Shown: positions 9,295 to 18,257, counted from the stretch's first letter. The stretch is 64,000 nucleotides of DNA from Ulvibacter sp. MAR_2010_11 (GCF_002813135.1 NZ_PHTY01000001.1:2041501-2105500); one strand, 5' to 3'. Notes: generated from the sequence alone by a model not told the origin. Numbers and translations are program-made.

Positions 9295-9978
9295 TCAGCT
9301 AATTAGCAGGCTTAGAGTGTTTTTTAATTGTAATTTCAATTGCTTCGGAAATTTGTTTTCTGTAACTAACGCCTGATTTATTTCCAATTCGATTCCAATA
9401 TAATTGTTTTTAAATTTTTTCCGAAGAAAACTCGTGAAACCATCTGCGTTGCCTAAATAAGGATAGTTATTGCGAATTTTCAGATTTTTATTTTCGGTTT
9501 TCAGCTGAAGCTTCAACTTTTCACAAAACTGCTTTTCCTCCTTTCTTTTAGAATCGTACAACAATCCGATGTCGTTATTTCGAATTTTACCGCTTAATTG
9601 AGGCGTAAAAGAATGCAGCGAAATGTGCAGTACTGTATTTTTCGAACGAATCTCTTTTTCTATGGCTTCTACCAAAGCATTTCGATACGGCAGGTAATAG
9701 GTTTCGATAAGTTGATCTTTGGTTTCTTGTGTACAGTCTTTAGTAATTTCTGAAAATAATTTGGGATGATGTAACGATCGGTTGCATTCAATAAGCAATC
9801 GGCTCAGCACATTACTTTTTCCAAAGACAGCCAATGACTTTAAATACTCAAAAAGATCCAAAGTTCCGGGGTCGTAGCCTCGGTGTGTCTGTAACGAGGC
9901 CTCCTGACCTTCAAATAATGGAAGGTATTTCGCGGGAATTTCATTTCCACCGTGTTCACAGGATAGTATCAGTTTCAT
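9295..9978 (-). CDS. N-formylglutamate amidohydrolase family protein
   Basis: A 227-residue zinc-hydrolase-like protein. Family motifs are visible: SCEHGGNEIP near the start, HRGYDPG near residue 33, HISLHSFTP in the middle, IGLLYD and GIELEINQ near the end. In histidine degradation this family releases formate from N-formylglutamate, but no hut genes are present. Its ATG overlaps the stop of the glutamate-cysteine ligase homologue by four bases (ATGA), so a role in cleaving or maturing an amide made by the two upstream ligases is more likely. That role is inferred. Confidence 0.85.
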   Translation of the reverse strand: MKLILSCEHGGNEIPAKYLPLFEGQEASLQTHRGYDPGTLDLFEYLKSLAVFGKSNVLSRLLIECNRSLHHPKLFSEITKDCTQETKDQLIETYYLPYRNALVEAIEKEIRSKNTVLHISLHSFTPQLSGKIRNNDIGLLYDSKRKEEKQFCEKLKLQLKTENKNLKIRNNYPYLGNADGFTSFLRKKFKNNYIGIELEINQALVTENKFPKQLKLQLKNTLSLLIS

Positions 9979-11195
9979 GGAACAAATAGGTTGTTATTTT
10001 GCAAGCAGGTTGCCAATTCTCGATATACCCTTTTAATGGAGTTTTCATTGAAATCCCCATCGAGTGCCGAAAGAATCCTGGTCGAGAGTGTTCCTTCTTG
10101 TAAAATTATCTCCATTGTTTCTCTGTATTGTTGAGAAATATTGGCGGAAACATCCCTGTACAGTTTTGTCCAAATCTGTTGGGCTGTAGCGTAATGATTC
10201 AATCCAAATAGTTTTACGTATTCTAAATTCTCTACTTGGGCGGTTTCACCATCTTTGATGACAGAATTGAGAATGGCAAGCAAATCATCTTCGTACCAAG
10301 ATTTTTGATCTTCTAATGATGTATATGCTTCAGCGACAAGTTTTTTTAATACTTCAATCACCAGAACTGCAATGGCAATATCAGCCTTAGGGCATTCCTG
10401 AATGTCGATTACCCTAATTTCAATGGCATTACGGTCGAAACGGGCAATGGCGCCCCGTGAGTTTAAAAAATGATGATCCAGAATGTTTTCGGTATCATAC
10501 GGTTTAATAGCACTATTTATTGGATTGAATATTTTTTTGTCATACGCCTCTTTGGTAAAAACCTGCTCGGGAATTACCTTCCCGGTCATTGCCGGAATTT
10601 CTTTTTGATTGGTTTTATAAACTTCCATCCTTGTATCCTTAAACCCCGTGAACTTTCCTTCAAAAATAGGGGAGCTTGCGCTCAAAGCAGGTATGATAGG
10701 TAATAGCACACGTATAGCGGCGTGTAATTTTTCAAATTCCACATCATTTGAGAACGGCAAATTAATATGCATGCTTTGCACATTGGACCAACCATGCCCA
10801 TTGCAGTTGAACACCCGGTTGTACAACGCATAAATTTTGCTGTAACTGTGTTGCCAGAGTTTCATTTCGGTTTTGGGATCCATTAAAGGATGAGAGGCTG
10901 TTGGAAGTAAAACGGCATCGAATTTTTCGAGCAGTTGATTCATTTCAACTACATTTTTGTGAAAAACATCCGATAGCGAGTCTAATTGATCGGTTGGACC
11001 ATTGGTTTTCATTTCCACCACATGTGCCACCAATTCGTTGCTCCATTCTATCGCTCCATTGTCAACATCAGAGGTAATTGATCCGTGCTTAGCGGAAAGT
11101 AATTTGTCAACAATAGGCGAGACCTTCAAATCGGTGGTAGTTACCACCATATATTCAAGTTCGATACCAAATACTTCAAAAAGATGATATGCCAT
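9975..11195 (-). CDS. GCS2-type glutamate-cysteine ligase homologue
   Basis: A 406-residue carboxylate-amine ligase of the glutamate-cysteine ligase 2 superfamily. The FGIELEYMVV motif near residue 10 is the acidic glutamate/metal-binding signature. NVQSMHINLPF and IEIRVIDIQECPKADI further on are typical core strands. The family joins an amino acid to glutamate with ATP, but members outside glutathione synthesis have unknown partners. It starts 1 base after the RimK-like gene's stop and overlaps the next gene by 4, so the three are translationally coupled. No glutathione synthetase (GshB) gene is seen in the window. Confidence 0.88.
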   Translation of the reverse strand: MAYHLFEVFGIELEYMVVTTTDLKVSPIVDKLLSAKHGSITSDVDNGAIEWSNELVAHVVEMKTNGPTDQLDSLSDVFHKNVVEMNQLLEKFDAVLLPTASHPLMDPKTEMKLWQHSYSKIYALYNRVFNCNGHGWSNVQSMHINLPFSNDVEFEKLHAAIRVLLPIIPALSASSPIFEGKFTGFKDTRMEVYKTNQKEIPAMTGKVIPEQVFTKEAYDKKIFNPINSAIKPYDTENILDHHFLNSRGAIARFDRNAIEIRVIDIQECPKADIAIAVLVIEVLKKLVAEAYTSLEDQKSWYEDDLLAILNSVIKDGETAQVENLEYVKLFGLNHYATAQQIWTKLYRDVSANISQQYRETMEIILQEGTLSTRILSALDGDFNENSIKRVYRELATCLQNNNLFVP

Positions 11196-11196
11196 A

Positions 11197-12648
11197 CTAT
11201 TTGTCTTCCAGTCTTTTAATCAAGGCTTCAATGATTCGCGAATAGACCAAATCTCCGTAAAATGCGTCTTCAACCCCAAAATCGATATTCGGGTTGTCGT
11301 TTATTTCAATTACCAGAGGCTTCCCGTCTACTTCTTTAATATCGATTCCATACAACCCCATACCCATAATTTTAGCAGTGTTTAGCGCTGTTTCCAAAAT
11401 GGACTTCGGAACATCTTCTATCGCAAGACAATCGGCATTTCCATCCTGATCGTCCTTTTTCTCGGCGTCCCAATTGTAAATCTGCCAGTGCCCTTTTGCC
11501 ATATAATATCTACAGGCGAATAAAGGCTTTCCATCTAATATACCAATGCGCCAGTCGTAGTCTGAAGGGCAAAATTCTTGTGCAATAATAAGATCCGATT
11601 CCTGAAGCATATGTTTTACCAAACTTTGGTACTCCTCTTCGGTTTTTGCTTTTTTTACGCCAAAGGAAAAGGTAGAGTCGGGTGCTTTTAACACACAGGG
11701 TAATTTGACAGCTTCTAGGGCTTCCATAATATTATCCTGGTGTATGATAACTGTTTTAGGAGCCGGAATACCTGCATTTGCAAGTGCTTCGGCCATAAAC
11801 ACCTTGTTGCAGCATTTTAAAATGGCATCGGGATAATCCACAATTGCAATATTTTCCTGTTGTGCCTTTCGGGCAAACGCATAGGCTTCGTTGTGAACTT
11901 CGGTGCTTTGCCGAATAAGTAACGCATCGAAAGCCGAAAGGCGTGATAAATCCTTCGGGCCTATAACTTCTACATAAAAATTGAGTTTCTCGGCGACTTC
12001 GACAAATTTTTTAATTGCTTTTAAATTACTAGGCGGTGCCGGATCGTCTTTTTCCACTAAAATTGCCAGATCATATATGGCCTTATTAGGCTTCGGGGTG
12101 TCGTATCGTTTCTTTGAAAAATATTGAAGGGCAAAATCGTGCGCAATTTTTTTGTGTTCTTCAGGAATTTCAAGGATCGAAATAGCACGGATGCTCTGTA
12201 TTTTCCAGCGATTGCTATAGCTGAATTTTATAAGAAGAAAGGGTATTTGAAAATGTTTGTGAAACATGGCACTCAGTTCCTTGTACTTGAGCGCAACGTT
12301 CTGGCCGAAATATACACTTAGCACAAACTCTCGCGATTTTATTCCTTTTAAGCTTTGCTGAATGAGGTCATCGAACTCTTCCGAAACAATCCGGACGAGT
12401 TTGGGTGCCTTTAAGTCTACCAGGTTTTTTATCGTAGGAATAGGCAAATGCCCTCGGGCTTCCGCCAGGAGCGAAACATAATATCCCTTTGACTGATACG
12501 AATAGTTTCGGCAGAGGTTAAAAATTCGAGCCTTTTTTAATTTAGAATATTCGGGATTGGTAAGATATTCCTGTGAAGAAACGATAGGTATATTTTCACC
12601 TAAAAACTCCCAGTTTTTAGGATTGTCTACCACAATGTATTTGTTCAT
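11197..12648 (-). CDS. RimK-like ATP-grasp ligase with RLAN-type N-terminal domain
   Basis: A 483-residue protein whose C-terminal half (about 190-480) is an ATP-grasp ligase: LKAPDSTFSFGVKKA is the nucleotide-binding loop, IIAQEFCPSDYDWRIGI the central strands and VIEINDNPNID the Mg-binding Glu/Asn motif. The N-terminal 170 residues look like the RLAN (RimK-like ATP-grasp N-terminal) domain. RimK relatives add amino acids, often glutamate, to peptides or small molecules. It is the first gene of the minus-strand operon, followed after one base by the GCS2 homologue. The substrate is unknown; together they suggest stepwise amide-bond synthesis. Confidence 0.88.
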   Translation of the reverse strand: MNKYIVVDNPKNWEFLGENIPIVSSQEYLTNPEYSKLKKARIFNLCRNYSYQSKGYYVSLLAEARGHLPIPTIKNLVDLKAPKLVRIVSEEFDDLIQQSLKGIKSREFVLSVYFGQNVALKYKELSAMFHKHFQIPFLLIKFSYSNRWKIQSIRAISILEIPEEHKKIAHDFALQYFSKKRYDTPKPNKAIYDLAILVEKDDPAPPSNLKAIKKFVEVAEKLNFYVEVIGPKDLSRLSAFDALLIRQSTEVHNEAYAFARKAQQENIAIVDYPDAILKCCNKVFMAEALANAGIPAPKTVIIHQDNIMEALEAVKLPCVLKAPDSTFSFGVKKAKTEEEYQSLVKHMLQESDLIIAQEFCPSDYDWRIGILDGKPLFACRYYMAKGHWQIYNWDAEKKDDQDGNADCLAIEDVPKSILETALNTAKIMGMGLYGIDIKEVDGKPLVIEINDNPNIDFGVEDAFYGDLVYSRIIEALIKRLEDK

Positions 12649-12796
12649 CTAATGATTTAAAAACAGATCAAATGTAAATTAATTTTTGATTGGCGGATAG
12701 TTCTTAACATTTTGTTTAACTATTTTTTTTCCGACTATAAAATAGCGCTATCCGTTCTATAATGAACGATTTACGGTTGTCTTAGCCAGGTATAAG

Positions 12797-13305
12797 TTAT
12801 TTTTCCTTCCAAACGCCGTCACAATCCATTTCAAAGGAGGTGGTGATAAGACTTTCAGCAGTAATTCTAGATTCATGTCGTTCTTCCCATGTTCGTCCGT
12901 CGGTAAGTGAAAAGGTTTGAATAGATTCCATTATTTCTTCAGAAAGGGGCTATACTGTTCCAATTCCTGTAATTCCATTGTGCCCAAACTGAACAAGGAC
13001 CCCTACATTGTTCACATTGTCCCAATACTGTCTGAATTGCCAAAAATCACCACTTTCTTTTCCGTCGAAAATTCCGTATAGTCGACCAATAATACTGGCT
13101 TGTCCAATTCCCCACGTCCATTCCATTCCGTAAGATTGGTAGGGTTCTTCGGCAGAAGTATAGGTAGCATTGATCGCCACCCAAATCCCAATGTCGCTTT
13201 TAAATCCTGTAAAAACCACTCCGGGATACTATTAGATTGTGCGACTGTGACATGTGAAGAAACCTACGAGATTAGAATAATTAAAAATTTCCGAATGTGC
13301 TTCAT
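12797..13305 (-). pseudogene. Decayed gene for a secreted protein
   Basis: Translating the minus strand from ATG 13305 gives MKHIRKFLIILIS, an in-frame TAG (13264-13266), then VSSHVTVAQSNSIPEWFLQDLK, which reads as a signal peptide, cleavage site and start of a mature protein. The sense frame then changes within about 13185-13205 and runs as SDIGIWVAINATYTSAEEPY to GITGIGTV. It meets a second TAG (12950-12952) and continues in the same frame as PLSEEIMESIQTFSLTDGRT to CDGVWKEK, ending at 12797. A further frame slip would extend it to 12771. ATG 13305 lies two bases after the stop of the SRPBCC gene, so it was probably the second gene of that operon. Family not recognised. The lesions could be real decay or assembly error. 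Confidence 0.78.
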
Positions 13306-13307
13306 CG

Positions 13308-13802
13308 TTAATTATTGAGCATAGGTTTTAGTTTCGGGTCCTTATTGCGAAGGTCTAAACCACCTTCGTATACCGACTTTAAATTCACTATATAAAATGA
13401 CCATCCGTTATCACATCCAAGCCTTATATTTTGTTTAGAGTCGTCGTCTGTAGGGATGTTGGATTGGGCAATAGAAACTATGGTTCCCTTTTCATATATT
13501 TCAAAATGTACATCCACCAGACAGTTTCCGGCAAATGTAAATTGTAAATGATCTTTTCCATTTACTTTGGTAATCTTTCCTTCTTCAGTACCATCCCAAA
13601 GATGCCATTGCCATTTGTAGGTATCACCTATTTTAATGCGTTGTGATTTGGAAATAGACTTTCCTTCAGCATTGGTAAAGTCGGCATCCTTTAAAAACCA
13701 ACGCTCCAATTCGGCAGGAATTATCCAGGCATCGTACAAGGATTGAATATTGGCCTCGATAGCCAACTTTCGCGAAAATTTGGTCCAATCGAAATTTTTC
13801 AT
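13308..13802 (-). CDS. SRPBCC domain protein
   Basis: A 164-residue protein with the AHSA1-like pattern: FSRKLAIEANIQSLYDAWIIPAELERWFLKDADF at the N-terminus, then a beta-rich core (YKWQWHLWDGTEEGKI, LQFTFAGNCLVDVHFEIY) and a C-terminal helix GCDNGWSFYIVNLKSVYEGGLDLR. It probably binds a small hydrophobic ligand. It is a different branch from the SRPBCC protein at 7284. It is followed after 2 bases by the decayed secreted-protein gene, so it has lost an operon partner. No reaction can be assigned. Confidence 0.8.
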   Translation of the reverse strand: MKNFDWTKFSRKLAIEANIQSLYDAWIIPAELERWFLKDADFTNAEGKSISKSQRIKIGDTYKWQWHLWDGTEEGKITKVNGKDHLQFTFAGNCLVDVHFEIYEKGTIVSIAQSNIPTDDDSKQNIRLGCDNGWSFYIVNLKSVYEGGLDLRNKDPKLKPMLNN

Positions 13803-13861
13803 ATCTCTTAAAATTAGATACTTATAAAGATACTAAATTATGTGCTTGATTTCGAAAAGGA

Positions 13862-14323
13862 TTACTTACCGTCCTCTCTGTCGTGGAGTTGCATTAGGGA
13901 AGCCTGTACTACAGCGCTTAATTTTTCAGTGCCATTCGTTACTGAAAAAACACGAGTATTGCATAAGGTTATCGTCCTTCCGCGGTGAAGAACTTCGGCT
14001 TTTGCCAGTAAAAAATCTCCCTGGCCGGGAGCAATGAGATTGATTTTAAATTCGACGGTCAATATAGAGGAAGAAGCCTCCATAAGTGTAAACGCAGCAT
14101 ACCCTGAAGCGTTGTCGGCGATTGTAGCAACTACTCCCGCATGAAAAAAACCGTGCTGTTGAGTTAATTCTTCAGCATATGGAAGCTTTATTTCGCAGTA
14201 ACCGGGTCTTACTGCTATCAATTCTGCACCTATATGTTTCATGAACAATTGTTTCTTGAAACTTTCCCTAACCTTTTCTTCAAAAAGAGAATGCTTGGCT
14301 TCGAATTGAGGGACTTTCATCAC
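13862..14323 (-). CDS. PaaI-like hotdog-fold thioesterase
   Basis: A 153-residue acyl-CoA thioesterase-like protein. The motif QQHGFFHAGVVATIADNASGYAAF is the characteristic hotdog helix of the PaaI/DUF4442 group, with the HGG-like entry written HGFFHAG and an Asp in IADNA. VEFKINLIAPGQGDFLLAKAEVLHRGRTITLCN is the central sheet. It probably hydrolyses a CoA thioester; the substrate is unknown. Its ATG overlaps the start of the serine-hydrolase stop region, or rather the next gene begins four bases inside it in the operon order, so the pair is coupled. The start MMKVPQF may be either Met. Confidence 0.84.
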   Translation of the reverse strand: MMKVPQFEAKHSLFEEKVRESFKKQLFMKHIGAELIAVRPGYCEIKLPYAEELTQQHGFFHAGVVATIADNASGYAAFTLMEASSSILTVEFKINLIAPGQGDFLLAKAEVLHRGRTITLCNTRVFSVTNGTEKLSAVVQASLMQLHDREDGK

Positions 14324-15453
14324 TTTTTGCGTCGAAGTTCGTAATTGTATATCTCTCTCCCAAGTTGGGCTAAGAAGGGGATCCCTATGGTTTCATACTC
14401 GTAAACTTCGTCATTAAATATCCCGTTTTTGTTCACCAATATGGTTGCCGAAAGTAAAAATTGCACGCCTTCTTTTTCATCGACAATATAAGCTGTGTCG
14501 GTCAAAGTACCGTAAGCATACCCAACCTTGTTATAGATTTTTATATGATCGGGAATTGGGTCTTTACTATCTCCAAAAATGAAAAACTTGCCGTAACTGT
14601 CATAAAATTCCTTTTGGTTGTATCCGGCTTCTCTGGGCAAAGTTCGCATTGCGGTAGTCAATGTTTCTTTTGCTGAAGGGGTTAATCCAAATTGTTCCTC
14701 TTTTGAAAAATTGTCTTCAAAGAATATCCTCTTTAAAAGGTCATGTTGCGTTTTTAGCGGAAAGTAATTTTTTTGGGAAAAATCCATTGGTTTTTTAATG
14801 AGAGAATCATTTCTCATAAAACTTTTTCCTTTCTGTGTTCCTTTTAAAATAGTCTTTTCTATAGAGCCATCCTTGTCGCTGTTATATGCTACCGGGAGTG
14901 TATCTTTCTTTGGGAAGAAAAGCGTTTTTCGTTTCTGGTTCGCGGCACTGTCAACATCCAGACGATGTGTTATTCTAACCGGGGATAAGCCCAAACGTCT
15001 TAGCCTTTTATTGCAATAATCCCTTCCTAAATACTCATACAGTCTGTTATATGCCTCATTATCGCTCACGGTGAAGATTTTTAGAATATCATCCCCAACG
15101 GTATGCAAAGCCGAATCATTACCAATGCGATACGGACTGTCCAGCGTAAGGCTATCGAAATTGTGAATTAGTTTTTCAACAGCTAAAACTGCAACGGGCA
15201 GTTTTACGGAACTTGCAGGGTAAAAATAATTACCCGCATCCAATTGAAATGAATAATCGGTAAAGGTGACGGCACCTGTTGAATCCTTGTCGATTTGTGT
15301 ATAAAGAATTTGTACTTCATACCCGTTAGGATCTTCCATAACCTCTTTAATAGCCGGATGCTTGCTTTTTAGGGCAATGTCCAAAGGAGAAGTAGGCTCA
15401 GTATCACAAGCCAGGAATTGAAGAATGCATAAAAGAGCAACAATTTTTTTCAT
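14320..15453 (-). CDS. Lipoprotein serine hydrolase (class A beta-lactamase-like)
   Basis: A 377-residue envelope protein. ATG 15453 gives MKKIVALLCILQFLAC, a lipoprotein signal with the lipobox Cys at residue 16. An upstream ATG at 15480 would add nine hydrophobic residues and is less likely. The body resembles the class A beta-lactamase/penicillin-binding fold: FYPASSVKLPVAVLAVEKL holds the SxxK motif and KVGYAYGTLTDTAYIVD resembles the strand with a KTG-like triad, here altered. It is not a convincing beta-lactamase; an esterase or peptidoglycan-related hydrolase is possible. Its 3' end overlaps the thioesterase start by 4 bases. A lysA terminator lies just upstream. Confidence 0.8.
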   Translation of the reverse strand: MKKIVALLCILQFLACDTEPTSPLDIALKSKHPAIKEVMEDPNGYEVQILYTQIDKDSTGAVTFTDYSFQLDAGNYFYPASSVKLPVAVLAVEKLIHNFDSLTLDSPYRIGNDSALHTVGDDILKIFTVSDNEAYNRLYEYLGRDYCNKRLRRLGLSPVRITHRLDVDSAANQKRKTLFFPKKDTLPVAYNSDKDGSIEKTILKGTQKGKSFMRNDSLIKKPMDFSQKNYFPLKTQHDLLKRIFFEDNFSKEEQFGLTPSAKETLTTAMRTLPREAGYNQKEFYDSYGKFFIFGDSKDPIPDHIKIYNKVGYAYGTLTDTAYIVDEKEGVQFLLSATILVNKNGIFNDEVYEYETIGIPFLAQLGREIYNYELRRKK

Positions 15454-15469
15454 ATCTAAAAATAGGAAT

Positions 15470-15498
15470 AAAAAAAACACCTTCGATGACCGAAGGTG
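15470..15498 (-). terminator. Rho-independent terminator of lysA
   Basis: On the minus strand the stem CACCTTCG / CGAAGGTG (15478-15498, 5-base loop) is followed by a run of eight T, a few bases after the lysA stop at 15506. Confidence 0.85.
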
Positions 15499-15505
15499 TA
15501 TTTAC

Positions 15506-16711
15506 TTAAAATGTTATAGCAATTTGATTTTTTATAATATCATCGAATGTTTCCCGCTTGCGTATTAAATGTGCTTCATCCTTATACCATAGTACTTCTG
15601 CGGGACGATAGCGTGAATTATAATTACTGGCCATAGTAAAGCAATACGCCCCTGCATTGCTAAAAGCCAGGATGTCTCCTTCATGGATTTCGGCAATTCG
15701 ACGGTTGTTGGCAAAGGTGTCGGTTTCACAAATGTACCCTACCACGCTGTAAAAACGTTCCTTTCCCTTCGGATTAGAAACATTTTCAATCCCGTGTTCA
15801 GATCCGTAGAGCATAGGTCGAATTAAATGATTAAATCCACTGTCCACCTGCGCGAATACGGTAGAAGTCGTTTGTTTTACCACATTCACTTTTACCAGAA
15901 ATTTCCCCGCTTCACTCACCAGAAATTTCCCCGGTTCGAAGGCCAGCGTTAGCTCTTTTCCATATTCTTTGCAAAATTGATTAAATCGCTTGCTTAGTTT
16001 TTCGCCCAGCTCTTCAATATTGGTTTCAATGTCGTCTTTTTTGTACGGCACTTTGAAACCACTTCCAAAATCGATAAACTCCAAATTTTTAAAATGGGTT
16101 GCTGTTTGGAATAAAATTTCCGAAGCATATAAAAACACTTCAATATCTAAAATATCACTTCCGGTATGCATGTGAATACCGTTGATGTTCATTTTGGTAT
16201 TTTTTACGATACGTTCTATATGCGGCATCTGATGTATTGAAATTCCAAACTTGCTGTCTATATGTCCTACCGAAATATTCGTATTGCCACCGGCCATTAC
16301 GTGAGGGTTAATACGGATACAAACCGGAATATCGGGATGTTTGGTTCCAAATTGTTCTAAGATAGATAGGTTGTCGATGTTAATTTGAACCCCTAAACCC
16401 GCTGCGCGTTCTATTTCTTCCAGCGAAACACCGTTGGGTGTGAATATAATTTTTTCGGGAAGAACGCCGGCTTCCAAAGCCAATCGCACCTCCTGTATAG
16501 AAACAGTATCCATCCCACTTCCCAAAGTGCTCAATAATTTCAGCACCGAAATATTGGAAAGGGCTTTTACTGCGTAGTTAATTTTTACATGTTTAACCTT
16601 TTTAAACGCGCTCGTTAAACGTTTATACTGCGATTCAATCTTTGAGGCGTCATACACATACACAGGGCTTCCATATTGCTCTGCAACTGCTAAAAGGTCT
16701 TGATGTTTCAT
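15506..16711 (-). CDS. lysA: Diaminopimelate decarboxylase
   Basis: LysA removes the D-centre carboxylate of meso-diaminopimelate to give lysine, the last step of the pathway. The 401-residue protein is a PLP alanine-racemase-fold enzyme: the PLP Lys is near residue 49 (INYAVKALSN), HMHTGSDI and FIDFGSGFKVPY are cofactor loops, AFEPGKFLVSEAG binds phosphate, and CETDTFANNR plus GAYCFTMASNYNSR complete the active site at the dimer interface. It stands alone, with its own TATTTTTG box upstream and a strong terminator downstream. dapD at 40013 belongs to the same pathway but is far away. Confidence 0.97.
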   Translation of the reverse strand: MKHQDLLAVAEQYGSPVYVYDASKIESQYKRLTSAFKKVKHVKINYAVKALSNISVLKLLSTLGSGMDTVSIQEVRLALEAGVLPEKIIFTPNGVSLEEIERAAGLGVQINIDNLSILEQFGTKHPDIPVCIRINPHVMAGGNTNISVGHIDSKFGISIHQMPHIERIVKNTKMNINGIHMHTGSDILDIEVFLYASEILFQTATHFKNLEFIDFGSGFKVPYKKDDIETNIEELGEKLSKRFNQFCKEYGKELTLAFEPGKFLVSEAGKFLVKVNVVKQTTSTVFAQVDSGFNHLIRPMLYGSEHGIENVSNPKGKERFYSVVGYICETDTFANNRRIAEIHEGDILAFSNAGAYCFTMASNYNSRYRPAEVLWYKDEAHLIRKRETFDDIIKNQIAITF

Positions 16712-16740
16712 TTGTTTTTTAATTAATAAATTTCAGGGTG

Positions 16741-16748
16741 CAAAAATA
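16741..16748 (-). promoter_or_regulatory. -7 box for lysA
   Basis: TATTTTTG on the minus strand, about 30 bases upstream of the lysA ATG at 16711, matches TAnnTTTG. Confidence 0.55.
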
Positions 16749-16864
16749 CTAGCTACGAGAAGATTAATTGATAATAAAATGATAAAATCTGTGATATTTT
16801 TTCTGTTGAGGGTTTTTAGTAAGCAGCAACCTAAAAAAGATTAGTCCAATCCTTGAACATTTGC

Positions 16865-16872
16865 TATTTTTG
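16865..16872 (+). promoter_or_regulatory. -7 box for sucC
   Basis: TATTTTTG ends 27 bases before the sucC ATG; TTAG at 16841-16844 could be a weak -33 element. Confidence 0.55.
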
Positions 16873-16899
16873 CACTTTCAAAAACGACAAACCTGCACT

Positions 16900-18093
16900 A
16901 TGAATTTACATGAATATCAAGGAAAAGAAATACTGAATAGTTTTGGAGTTGAAATACAACGTGGTATTGTTGCCACAACTCCTGCCGAAGCGGTTGCGGC
17001 GGCAAAAAAACTAACGGAGGACACCGGCACCGGCTGGCATGTGATAAAAGCACAGGTGCATGCGGGAGGACGTGGAAAAGGAGGCGGCGTAAAGCTTGCA
17101 AAAAATTTAGCCGAAGTAGAGCAAATAGCAGGCGATATTATCGGGATGAATTTAATTACCCCTCAAACCAGTGCTGAAGGAAAAAAAGTACACCAGGTTT
17201 TAATTACCGAAGATGTATACTATCCGGGAGACAGTGAGCCGGAAGAATTCTATATGAGTGTTCTTTTAAATCGCGGTACAGGGAAAAATATGATTATGTA
17301 CTCCACCGAAGGAGGGATGGATATTGAAACGGTTGCTGAAGAAACTCCTCATCTAATCTTTACTGAAGAAATAGATCCGGCTGTTGGATTGATGCCTTTC
17401 CAAGCCAGAAGAGTAGCTTTTAATTTAGGCGTTAGCGGACAGGCTTTTAAACAAATGACAAAATTTGTTACAGCCTTATATACGGCCTATATCAATTCGG
17501 ATGCTTCACTTTTCGAAATCAATCCGGTTCTTAAAACCAGTGACGATAGAGTGATTGCTGTAGATGCCAAAGTAAGTATCGATGACAACGCCTTATTTCG
17601 TCATAAAGATTATGAAGATATGCGCGATCTTCGGGAAGAAAATGCTGTTGAAGTAGAAGCCAAAGCTGCGGGATTAAACTATGTAGATTTGGACGGTAAC
17701 GTTGGATGTATGGTAAACGGAGCCGGTCTGGCGATGGCAACCATGGATTTAATTAAGCAAGCCGGAGGTGAACCTGCCAACTTTCTGGACGTTGGAGGAA
17801 CAGCAGATGCAGAACGTGTTGAGATTGCTTTCAAACTAATTTTAAAAGATCCTAACGTAAAAGCCATTTTGGTTAATATCTTTGGTGGTATTGTACGATG
17901 TGATCGTGTAGCACAAGGTATCGTGGACGCTTATAAGAATATGGGAACCATCAATGTGCCAATAATAGTACGTTTACAAGGTACCAATGCCGATATTGCA
18001 AAGGAAATTATAGACAACAGCGGATTGGACGTGTATAGTGCCATCGAATTTCAGGAAGCGGCAAACAAGGTTCAAGCCTTGCTAAAGCTCTAG
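16900..18093 (+). CDS. sucC: Succinate-CoA ligase (ADP-forming), beta subunit
   Basis: SucC with SucD interconverts succinyl-CoA and succinate with substrate-level phosphorylation in the TCA cycle. ATG 16900 gives the canonical N-terminus [12 protein letters not shown] and 397 residues, the usual length; the frame opens earlier at 16861, but that lies in the promoter. The ATP-grasp region ([17 protein letters not shown]) and the CoA-ligase domain ([30 protein letters not shown]) are intact. sucD is not adjacent, as is common in Bacteroidota. A terminator follows directly. Confidence 0.97.
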   Translation: MNLHEYQGKEILNSFGVEIQRGIVATTPAEAVAAAKKLTEDTGTGWHVIKAQVHAGGRGKGGGVKLAKNLAEVEQIAGDIIGMNLITPQTSAEGKKVHQVLITEDVYYPGDSEPEEFYMSVLLNRGTGKNMIMYSTEGGMDIETVAEETPHLIFTEEIDPAVGLMPFQARRVAFNLGVSGQAFKQMTKFVTALYTAYINSDASLFEINPVLKTSDDRVIAVDAKVSIDDNALFRHKDYEDMRDLREENAVEVEAKAAGLNYVDLDGNVGCMVNGAGLAMATMDLIKQAGGEPANFLDVGGTADAERVEIAFKLILKDPNVKAILVNIFGGIVRCDRVAQGIVDAYKNMGTINVPIIVRLQGTNADIAKEIIDNSGLDVYSAIEFQEAANKVQALLKL

Positions 18094-18116
18094 AGAATTA
18101 CAATCTATTTATCATA

Positions 18117-18145
18117 AAGCCTTCTCAATGAGAGGGCTTTTTTTG
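18117..18145 (+). terminator. Rho-independent terminator of sucC
   Basis: Stem AGCCTTCTC / GAGAGGGCT with an AATG loop, followed by seven T, 24 bases after the sucC stop. Confidence 0.85.
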
Positions 18146-18257
18146 TTCATCTTTAGAGCGTTGCGTTAACAAAGTGTTAAATTTTTAAGAAAAGCGTAAC
18201 ACATTTTCGGTTTTGACCGTCTATATATTATATCAATCTTTCAAAAATCGAACAGTT

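Noticed and set aside
14320-15453. Antibiotic-resistance beta-lactamase
   Set aside because: The SxxK motif is present but the SDN and KTG motifs are not convincing, and the lipoprotein form suggests a housekeeping hydrolase.
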